From NCBI GenBank assembly GCA_963521065.1, contig CAUQTI010000002.1, forward strand, positions 186,001 through 250,000: a DNA stretch of 64,000 nt, written 5' to 3'. This document shows positions 58,134 to 64,000 of this stretch, piece by piece. Every line of letters begins with the position of its first letter. Position 1 is the first letter of the stretch. The notes under the pieces were generated by a model. It was not told the DNA's origin, did no database searches, and was given only the letters and a program-made list of their open reading frames with translations. A program made the translations under genes and the position numbers. The DNA is from IOR16 sp963521065. GTDB taxonomy: Bacteria; Bacillota; Clostridia; Peptostreptococcales; Anaerovoracaceae.

Positions 58134-59393
58134 CTATTGTAAGGTTTTTAGCATTCGTATGTAATTTTCTAAAAATCCCACACGCTCCACATCGGCTTCT
58201 GCAATTAAAGGATATGATTGTATCTGTTTTTTGTCTTTATATACCAGAAGCGTTCCAATTTCATCACCCTTTTTTACCGGTGCTGTAATGGATGAGTTCA
58301 AAGTAACCTTTGTACTGATTCCTTCTTTTTCTCCCTTTTTCACAAGAAAGCTTACCGTCTCAGGAGAAATGGCATTCACCGTTTCAGCACTCCCTTTTTG
58401 AACCGCTGCACTGCCCATCACTACATTTTTTTCTGCAATCTTCGCACTATCGTAAGTGGCAAAGCCATAGTCAAGCAACCGGCTTACCTCTGCAAACCGA
58501 ATCTTTGAAGTTGTAGACCCCATAACAACGGAAATCAACGTGAGATCCCCTTTTGTTGCCGATCCGGAAAGACAATAACCAGCTTCCTGTGTAAACCCTG
58601 TTTTTATACCATTTGCACCAGGATATTGTTTGATTAAACGATTCGTATTTGTGAGCCCAAGCTCAGTCTGTTTTTTCCCGCTTAAACCCACAGTTATTTT
58701 CGTCTGCCACGTATTAAACCATTCTTTTGTCTCTGCGTGTTTCAGAAGTTCTTTTGACATTAGTCCTATATCATATGCACTTGTATAGTGATTGGCTACC
58801 GGCAGCCCGTTTGTATTTACAAAATTCGTATCCTTCATCCCCAGCTCTTTCGCACGCTTATTCATCTTCTCGACGAATATTTCTTCGGTACCGCCCACAT
58901 ATTCCGCAATTGCAACGCACGCATCATTTGCACTACAAATTGCCATCCCTTTTAACAGATTTTCTACGCTCTGTGTCTCACCAGCCTCCATATACATCTG
59001 ACTTCCGCCCATACTGGCTGCGCGCTCACTGATGGTTACCTGGTCATCCATCTTAATCTGCCCATTTTCCACAGCTTCTAATGCTAAAAGCATTGTCATA
59101 ACTTTAGTTACGCTAGCAGGAGGAAGCTGTTCATGGCTGTTTTGCTCATAAATAATAAGGCCAGAACCCGCATCTAAAAGTACTGCTGATTTCGCATCAA
59201 TCTTAAGACTTCCCTCTGCGATATCTGTGTTAATCTCAATAGCATGTGCAACATTCTCCTCTTTCACAGAAGATGCTGTAAACGGTATCCTCCAAAAATG
59301 AGAAAAAGAAACAACAAAAACAAAAATAATGGTGAAAATCAGCACTGCCGACAAAGCCAGCGGTATTCTTCTCTTTTTTTTATATAAAGACAA
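58134..59393 (-). CDS. D-alanyl-D-alanine carboxypeptidase (DacF-like)
   Basis: A 419-residue penicillin-binding protein of the serine type S11. After a membrane anchor (about 10-30), the active-site SxxK is SVTK in PPASVTKVMTML, the SxN motif is SAND and the KTG motif lies in KTGFTQEAGYCLSGSA. It removes the terminal D-Ala from peptidoglycan peptides outside the cell. The C-terminal domain (about 320-419) is typical of PBP5/DacF. Sporulation-type forms (DacF, DacB) are likely, but which one is uncertain. Confidence 0.93.
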   Translation of the reverse strand: MSLYKKKRRIPLALSAVLIFTIIFVFVVSFSHFWRIPFTASSVKEENVAHAIEINTDIAEGSLKIDAKSAVLLDAGSGLIIYEQNSHEQLPPASVTKVMTMLLALEAVENGQIKMDDQVTISERAASMGGSQMYMEAGETQSVENLLKGMAICSANDACVAIAEYVGGTEEIFVEKMNKRAKELGMKDTNFVNTNGLPVANHYTSAYDIGLMSKELLKHAETKEWFNTWQTKITVGLSGKKQTELGLTNTNRLIKQYPGANGIKTGFTQEAGYCLSGSATKGDLTLISVVMGSTTSKIRFAEVSRLLDYGFATYDSAKIAEKNVVMGSAAVQKGSAETVNAISPETVSFLVKKGEKEGISTKVTLNSSITAPVKKGDEIGTLLVYKDKKQIQSYPLIAEADVERVGFLENYIRMLKTLQ

Positions 59394-59476
59394 ACGAAAC
59401 CCCCCTCACTCACTTTCTTTCTAAAGGATATTGCAACAAAAGAGATTTTAGACCAAAGGAAAAAGAAATTCCAAAC

Positions 59477-59520
59477 AATAATCCTGACCATCCGCATACA
59501 CCGTGGCCAGGATTATTTCT
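59477..59520. terminator. terminator between coat-protein gene and dac gene
   Basis: A 10-bp stem (AATAATCCTG with CAGGATTATT) with a partly paired loop lies about 25 bases after the coat gene stop. The T run is better on the plus strand, so it may act in both directions. Confidence 0.65.
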
Positions 59521-59542
59521 TTTTTCTTTGAACTTAAAAGAT

Positions 59543-60061
59543 CTAATTATACATCCCATTTTGAGCCATATAATTATAAATTTTCTCTCCATGCTCCTGC
59601 TCTTCTTTTTGAATATGATTTAAAGCCTGTCTCATATTAGGATCTTTAAATTCGAAAATAGCCGTATCATACGTCGAAGACACAAATTTTTCAGTCGAAA
59701 GAGCGTCCGTGCATAAATAGCAGTCACTTTGTGATGCATTGCTTCCAGACCCCTGTGTTTGTGACTGTGCAAGTATTTGAGATTGCATCGTAGACTGTGA
59801 CTGCGTTGCCGGCTGAGCTTGTCCCATTTCCTGCAGCTTTGGCTTTTGCTTTCCGGTATTCATCATCGGAACGGTGCCGCTCAACATCTGATTGATTGTA
59901 TCCAGATGCTGCTGCTCTTGCCCTTCCAATTCCTTAAACAAGGCCTTCAACTGCGGATCGGATGCCTGTGCTGCATATTTGCTATACTTTTCTATGCAAA
60001 TCTCTTCATGCTTTTTCTCATCCTGCAATAACGTTATTTCTTTTTGTGTTAATGTATTCAT
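59543..60061 (-). CDS. CotF-like spore coat protein, ferritin-like fold
   Basis: A 172-residue protein with two helical parts joined by a Gln/Ser/Thr-rich linker. The N-terminal helix pair is LTQKEITLLQDEKKHEEICIEKYSKYAAQASDPQLKALFKEL; the C-terminal pair has FVSSTYDTAIFEFKDPNMRQALNHIQKEEQEHGEKIYNYM. This is the pattern of CotF/COG5577 coat proteins. The linker (about 70-112) reads QSQSTMQSQ repeats with one CYLC pair nearby. It is a marker of a sporulating organism. A ferritin-like metal role is not excluded. Confidence 0.85.
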   Translation of the reverse strand: MNTLTQKEITLLQDEKKHEEICIEKYSKYAAQASDPQLKALFKELEGQEQQHLDTINQMLSGTVPMMNTGKQKPKLQEMGQAQPATQSQSTMQSQILAQSQTQGSGSNASQSDCYLCTDALSTEKFVSSTYDTAIFEFKDPNMRQALNHIQKEEQEHGEKIYNYMAQNGMYN

Positions 60062-60160
60062 AAAATCACCTCAGGCTTAATATGCACCATATTGCGGAAA
60101 AAATGTACTTCTTTTGAATATTTCCCTCTAAAATATAAACAATAAAAATGAGGTATTCTT

Positions 60161-60790
60161 ATGAACAAGAAAAAACAAATTTTTGAATCAATTCATCTCC
60201 ATTTAATGACAGACAAAATACCGTCTGAACATATTAATCAGCTCTTCCAAGCTGAGTGCTGTAAAGCATACCCTTTTTCCATGCTGTATGCAATGAAATC
60301 AACGGAGCAATCACCACTTCATCACCCGGAAGGCAGCGTATGGAATCACACAATGCTTGTAGTTAATGAAGCCGCAAAAAGAAAAAATAAGAGCAGCAAT
60401 CCACCTGCTTTTATGTGGGCTGCACTTCTCCACGATATTGGGAAACCTCCGACAACAAAGAAAAAAAGAGGAAAAATAACTTCTTATAACCACGATGTTG
60501 TCGGTGCCGAGCTAGCTCGCAATTTTCTGTCTGCGTTTTCACAGGATACTGTCTTTATTGAATCCGTATGCGCTCTCGTTCGATACCACATGCATATTCT
60601 ATTTGTTCTCAAGGATTTACCCTTCTGCGACCTGCAAGGCTTAACTCAAAATATAAGCGCTCAAGAAATTGCACTTCTGGGATTATGCGACAGGGTTGGC
60701 CGAGCTCATTCAGATTTAACGCAAGAGGAAAATGAAATTCAATTATTTTTAGAAAAATTAAAAGGCCATAGAGAAAATAGCCCTCTATAA
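60161..60790 (+). CDS. HD domain phosphohydrolase
   Basis: A 209-residue protein with an HD hydrolase domain. The metal-binding pattern is HHPEGSVWNHTMLV, then LLHDIGKPPTT with the HD pair, then YNHDVVGAELARNFL and VRYHMHILF. It probably hydrolyses a phosphate ester or nucleotide in the cytoplasm. The N-terminal part (about 1-45) resembles tRNA nucleotidyltransferase-associated HD proteins. Substrate unknown. Confidence 0.85.
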   Translation: MNKKKQIFESIHLHLMTDKIPSEHINQLFQAECCKAYPFSMLYAMKSTEQSPLHHPEGSVWNHTMLVVNEAAKRKNKSSNPPAFMWAALLHDIGKPPTTKKKRGKITSYNHDVVGAELARNFLSAFSQDTVFIESVCALVRYHMHILFVLKDLPFCDLQGLTQNISAQEIALLGLCDRVGRAHSDLTQEENEIQLFLEKLKGHRENSPL

Positions 60791-60818
60791 CAAAGTTCGT
60801 TTTTCCATCCCATATCTC

Positions 60819-61073
60819 CTATTGATGATCACGAAAAAAATTTCGTAAGTCGTTTTTTGTATCCTCACCTAAACAGCTTTTCTTAATTCCCTGTATTGCC
60901 CCTTCCAATGCATATAGCTTGTGAAGACAAGCAGAAGGGTCCTTCTCTCTGATTTTCAGCCATGCAGCTTTGCTCCCCATCAATTCAAGCCCTTCTTTGC
61001 TATTTATTCCAGCTGAATTTAACTGCTCTTCTACTACTTTTCCTAAATTCGGTAATTTAGATAACTCACCCAT
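60819..61073 (-). CDS. TfoX C-terminal domain protein
   Basis: An 84-residue protein that matches the TfoX/Sxy C-terminal domain, a helix-hairpin-helix-like module (LSKLPNLGKVVEEQLNSAGINSKEGLELMGSKAAWLKIRE, CLHKLYALEGAIQGI). In proteobacteria the full TfoX drives competence, but this stand-alone form in Firmicutes has no proven role. The start at 61073 follows GGGGAGG; five residues of the longer frame are dropped. Confidence 0.85.
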   Translation of the reverse strand: MGELSKLPNLGKVVEEQLNSAGINSKEGLELMGSKAAWLKIREKDPSACLHKLYALEGAIQGIKKSCLGEDTKNDLRNFFRDHQ

Positions 61074-61136
61074 ATCGTTCCTCCCCATTTTTTCCGTTAA
61101 GTTTTCTACGAAAATCCATTTGCAACATAATTTATT

Positions 61137-61805
61137 CTATTGAATCCATCGATAATGTCCTTTTATCTCATTTCTTGTGAGTGCATCCTCTTCCAATTTT
61201 GGCTGCCCTGCATTATGAATAATATACGGGCGACCGTTTTTATTTCTCTTATCAGAAACAATTGCAATGTGATTATGGTATATAACCACATCCCCTGCCT
61301 GCCATTCTTCAACTTTCATTACATCCAAGGTCAAAGGCTGTGCCTTACGTTCAAAGAAAATCTTGAGATTCTTGACACGGCGAAAATCAATATTCGGATC
61401 TGGTTTTTCAATTGTGCTGTAGCTGGTAAGATTCTTTGAAATATCCTCATCCACCAACTCTTTTAATGAATATCCCGCAGCTTGAAACGCCTTCCAAATA
61501 ACATCTGTACATACACCGATTCCTTCGGGTGGATATCCTCCTGCGTAATACTCACTTTTATACCTTGGCTTTGTCTGCACATATTGACGTGCACCCAGTA
61601 GAATATCTGTATAGTCATCCCTCCCGTTCTTATTATAATCCGTATCACTTTTAACGATTTCAATTCCGAAATCCTGCGCCGTATAACTTTTCTCGGGAAT
61701 TAGATTCCAAAAATGCACCGTATAAAAAAGTGTGCTCAAAGAAAATAGAATGAACGCCATAAGCGCGATCTTAGAATGATTTTTTCTTCCCCTTCGTCTT
61801 CTCAT
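61137..61805 (-). CDS. DUF1287 family exported protein
   Basis: A 222-residue protein with an N-terminal membrane anchor (about 12-33) and a DUF1287 domain. Visible signatures are DIVLLGARQ-like TDILLGARQYVQTKPRYKSEYYAGGYPPEGIGVCTDVIWKAF, then PNIDFRRVKNLKIFF and GDVVIYHNHIAIVSDKRNKNGRPYIIHN. The Cys in GVCTDV and the His in NHIAIV suggest a papain/NlpC-like catalytic pair. It probably acts on peptidoglycan or peptides outside the cell, but the activity is not established. Confidence 0.85.
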   Translation of the reverse strand: MRRRRGRKNHSKIALMAFILFSLSTLFYTVHFWNLIPEKSYTAQDFGIEIVKSDTDYNKNGRDDYTDILLGARQYVQTKPRYKSEYYAGGYPPEGIGVCTDVIWKAFQAAGYSLKELVDEDISKNLTSYSTIEKPDPNIDFRRVKNLKIFFERKAQPLTLDVMKVEEWQAGDVVIYHNHIAIVSDKRNKNGRPYIIHNAGQPKLEEDALTRNEIKGHYRWIQ

Positions 61806-61952
61806 TTACTCCGCACCTTTGCTTCCTTTCAATCCCCGCCTCCTCACGTTGGGTTATTTTATAGCTTGATTCCTTTCCATTATATTATTTTATTTTTTAT
61901 GCTGCAATTCCTCAAAAAATTTTCCATTTGCTTCGAAACAACCGCCTTCTAA

Positions 61953-62009
61953 AAATTCAGCTAAAGTTCAGACAGGATACCATATAAGTTCAGATTGCTC
62001 CTTTAAAAT
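61953..62009 (+). promoter_or_regulatory. phased TTCAG repeats in front of the VTC operon
   Basis: AAATTCAGC (61953), AAGTTCAGA (61964) and AAGTTCAGA (61986) are spaced 11 and 22 bp apart. TAAAAT at 62004-62009 is a possible -10. The 11-bp phasing is what OmpR/PhoB-type response regulators bind, and it overlaps the -35 region. Confidence 0.55.
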
Positions 62010-62042
62010 AAATACAAATAAACAAAGAAAGGATGATAGATT

Positions 62043-62720
62043 ATGCAAAATGCAGGCGGCAGACATGAATTGAAGCATTATATTAACTATGCAGATCTAC
62101 TGCAGCTCAAATCTCGACTCTCGCAAGTAACCCATGCAGATAAAAACACTTTAAACGGAGATGGCTATCGAGTAAGAAGCTTATACTTCGATAATTATAC
62201 AGATAAAGTGCTCCGCGAAAAAATAGATGGCGTAAACGGACGCGAAAAATTCAGACTTCGTCTTTACAATGACGATAGCTCATTTATACGCTTAGAGAAA
62301 AAAAGTAAAAAAAATGGGATATGCTTCAAAAGCAATGCTGTCATTAAAAAAGAGGAATGCAAAGAATTCCTAAATGGGAATTTAAATGTACTAAAAGAAA
62401 ACGGCCATCCTCTTTTGATGGAGCTCTACGCTAAAATGCACTATCAGCAGCTCAAGCCAAAAAACATTGTGGATTATAAACGAGATGCTTATATATTTTA
62501 TGCAGGGAATGTCCGAGTTACACTGGATTATGACATTCGTACAAGCATGGATACCGATTCCTTCCTAGAAACAGAAATGATTACCGTTCCCATCCCGGAA
62601 GTCATCATACTGGAGGTAAAATATGACCACTTTCTCCCTGAACTAATCCGGGGAATTGTTACACTCTCCAGCAGAAGCAAAACCGCATTTTCTAAATACG
62701 CAGCAACTAGAATCATATAA
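62043..62720 (+). CDS. VTC-domain polyphosphate polymerase family protein
   Basis: A 225-residue protein of the VTC family. It begins GGRHELKHYINYADLLQLKSRL. The tunnel-lining basic residues lie in YRVRSLYFDNYTDKVLREKIDGVNGREKFRLRLYN and FIRLEKKSK. Later blocks are DYKRDAYIF, VRVTLDYDIRT and ILEVKYD. In eukaryotes this fold makes polyphosphate. In bacteria it is commonly found with DUF4956 and CotH proteins, as here. It is probably cytosolic, working with the membrane protein that follows. AAAGGATGAT precedes the start. Confidence 0.9.
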   Translation: MQNAGGRHELKHYINYADLLQLKSRLSQVTHADKNTLNGDGYRVRSLYFDNYTDKVLREKIDGVNGREKFRLRLYNDDSSFIRLEKKSKKNGICFKSNAVIKKEECKEFLNGNLNVLKENGHPLLMELYAKMHYQQLKPKNIVDYKRDAYIFYAGNVRVTLDYDIRTSMDTDSFLETEMITVPIPEVIILEVKYDHFLPELIRGIVTLSSRSKTAFSKYAATRII

Positions 62721-62737
62721 AACGGAGGTAATTTACT

Positions 62738-63409
62738 ATGACATTTAATGATATTTTTAAATCAAGCTTTCTTGAAAAAGCGACTGAATTTTCTATTTTG
62801 GATGTATGCCTGGCTATGGCACTCTCCTTTGCAATTGGGCTATTTATCTTTTTTATTTACAAGAAAACGTTCGCCGGAGTCATGTACTCCTCGTCCTTTG
62901 GCGTGTCAATTCTTGCAATGACGCTAATCACTACGTTAATCATCTTGGCCGTAACCTCTAATATCGTTCTTTCATTAGGCATGGTCGGTGCACTGTCCAT
63001 TGTACGCTTTCGTACCGCGGTCAAAGAACCCCTTGATATTGCGTTTCTTTTCTGGTCCATTTCTGCAGGTATTGTCGTAGGTGCCGGCCTCCTTCCACTT
63101 GCGGTGATTGGCTCTATCATCATCGGGACCATCCTTCTTATCTTTGTAAACAAAAAGAATACTGATACCCCCTACATTATCGTCTTGAATTTAGAAAATG
63201 ACCAGGCTGAAAGCGATGCTATGGATATGATTCGCTTAAACACCAAAAAAAATCTAATTAAAGCGAAAACGGTGTCAAAGAATGGAATTGAGCTTACCGT
63301 TGAAGTTCGCCTTGCCGATATGTCTGCAAAGCTTGTAAATGAACTCTTAAGCATCTCCGGCGTAGATCATGCCTGTCTTGTAAGCTACAACGGAGAATAT
63401 ACCGCTTAA
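62738..63409 (+). CDS. DUF4956 membrane protein
   Basis: A 223-residue membrane protein with about four helices between residues 20 and 135, then a soluble C-terminal domain. Features are the conserved loop MVGALSIVRFRTAVKEPLDIAFLFWSISAGIVVGAG. The C-terminal part has a ferredoxin-like alpha-beta pattern (YIIVLNLENDQAESDAMDMIR). DUF4956 proteins pair with VTC-domain proteins and are thought to move or sense the product. The gene starts 17 bases after the VTC stop, so they are co-transcribed. Confidence 0.9.
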   Translation: MTFNDIFKSSFLEKATEFSILDVCLAMALSFAIGLFIFFIYKKTFAGVMYSSSFGVSILAMTLITTLIILAVTSNIVLSLGMVGALSIVRFRTAVKEPLDIAFLFWSISAGIVVGAGLLPLAVIGSIIIGTILLIFVNKKNTDTPYIIVLNLENDQAESDAMDMIRLNTKKNLIKAKTVSKNGIELTVEVRLADMSAKLVNELLSISGVDHACLVSYNGEYTA

Positions 63410-63430
63410 TACCGGAATTGAGGTGAAAAC

Positions 63431-64000
63431 ATGATTCAAAGTAAACGAATTAACATTATAATTGCAATTGCAGTGGTTTTTGCCTTGCTTGTCAGTATGC
63501 TGCTGATTTTTCTGGGAAAATCGGATCTCTTAAACACGTCCGCAAGCGAACCGCTGTATGCATCCGAGCTATTTGGCACCGACCTAATCTCCATTGAAAT
63601 TAAAGCGGATGAAAAGGACTGGCAGGAAATGCTTGATAATGCAATCAATGAAGAATTTATTGCTGTCGATGTCACTGTAAACGGAACCGAATTCAAAAAT
63701 GTAGGAATACGTCCGAAGGGCAATTCAAGCTTAACGCAAGTAGTCAACTCAGACAGCGACCGCTACAGCTTCCGCCTTCAATTTGATAAGTATATCAAAG
63801 GGCAGACTTGCTTCGGCCTTCAAAGCTTTGTAGTCAATAACATACTGGGCGACAATACCTATATGAAAGAATACGTCTCCTATGAATTGATGCAGGAAGC
63901 CGGAGTGGATGCCCCCTATTTTGGTTTTACAAATATCAAGGTGAACGGAAATGCCTGGGGCCTTTACCTCGCGGTCGAGCTATATAACGATAGCTATGAA
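63431..64000 (+). CDS. CotH-like kinase family protein (3' end cut off)
   Basis: An open frame beginning MIQSKRINIIIAIAVVFALLVSMLLIFLG, a membrane anchor, that continues to the window edge with no stop. The extracytoplasmic part matches CotH-family proteins: SIEIKADEKDWQEMLDNAINEEFIAVDVTVNGTEFKNVGIRPKGNSS, then YSFRLQFDKYIKGQTCFGLQSFVVNN and the GVDAPYFGFTNIKVNG block. CotH is a protein kinase of spore coats. Related proteins in VTC/DUF4956 clusters are probably membrane-bound. The active-site region with the catalytic Asp lies beyond the window. AGGTG precedes the start. Confidence 0.9.
   Translation, partial: MIQSKRINIIIAIAVVFALLVSMLLIFLGKSDLLNTSASEPLYASELFGTDLISIEIKADEKDWQEMLDNAINEEFIAVDVTVNGTEFKNVGIRPKGNSSLTQVVNSDSDRYSFRLQFDKYIKGQTCFGLQSFVVNNILGDNTYMKEYVSYELMQEAGVDAPYFGFTNIKVNGNAWGLYLAVELYNDSYE

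Noticed and set aside
1..64000. CRISPR array or intact insertion sequence
   Set aside because: No regularly spaced repeat set and no transposase, integrase or cas gene was seen in any frame.

Overview
The window looks like a chromosomal segment of a strictly anaerobic, spore-forming, low-to-moderate GC Firmicute of class Clostridia. The evidence is: two hybrid cluster proteins (Hcp), a flavodiiron protein, glycyl-radical chemistry, EtfAB with acyl-CoA dehydrogenases, a CotF-like spore coat protein, a sporulation-type D,D-carboxypeptidase, AGGAGG-type ribosome binding sites with frequent ATGA overlaps, and rho-independent terminators. An assignment near the Anaerovoracaceae/Eubacteriales is only a guess.

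Layout. (1) 1-6.3 kb: pyrH-frr, a first hcp with a DUF134 regulator, small hypothetical genes, and a CsoR-type copper repressor. (2) 6.4-8.5 kb: a P1B-type ATPase whose promoter carries CsoR-like operators. (3) 8.6-20.2 kb, all on the minus strand: a sulfonate-to-amino-acid sulfur pathway. An SsuABC-type importer and the glycyl radical enzyme IslA with its activase IslB should release sulfite from isethionate. A small siroheme reductase gives sulfide, and a protein-thiocarboxylate module (HcyS carrier, HcyF adenylating enzyme, HcyD JAMM protease, TusA, thioredoxin) passes it to MetY. (4) 20.4-22.8 kb: tcdA, larE and an unknown membrane protein. (5) 22.9-26.6 kb: a flavodiiron protein, an acyl-CoA dehydrogenase/EtfA/rubredoxin fusion and an Rrf2 Fe-S regulator. 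(6) 26.8-28.2 kb: a flavoprotein oxidase with both residues for bicovalent FAD. (7) 28.3-36.9 kb: a two-component system and a copper-export cluster (CopA, an HMA-TauE/SafE-cupredoxin fusion, a DUF2318 protein, an LDCC-type peptide).

(8) 38.3-45.4 kb is the most unusual block and my candidate for an undescribed system. A solute-binding-protein fold without a signal peptide, a HypB/UreG-like GTPase and an ABC ATPase without a permease are translationally coupled. They are followed by a CRP/FNR regulator, a second Hcp with a C-terminal DUF1858 domain, a histidine-rich protein with an internal duplication, and a hemerythrin. The same GTAAC-N4-GTTAC dyad lies about 41 bp upstream of the predicted starts of this operon and of both hcp genes. 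I infer a cytosolic metal-cluster assembly or repair machine serving Hcp under nitrosative stress.

(9) 45.7-47.6 kb: a DUF3990/XRE toxin-antitoxin-like module with two TATCG-N6-CGATA operators, a tRNA-Ser, and a 20-bp duplicate of the tRNA 3' end. (10) 47.9-57.8 kb: an M29 aminopeptidase, then a sigma-54 regulated operon (crotonase, GntP permease, CoA-transferase, acyl-CoA dehydrogenase, EtfBA) with a clear -24/-12 promoter and a 25-bp-arm palindrome upstream. (11) 57.8-64 kb: cell-envelope and sporulation genes ending in a VTC / DUF4956 / CotH cluster cut by the window edge.

All calls were made by reading the sequence without database searches. Starts were moved from the longest open frame to the codon with the best ribosome binding site where the two disagreed.
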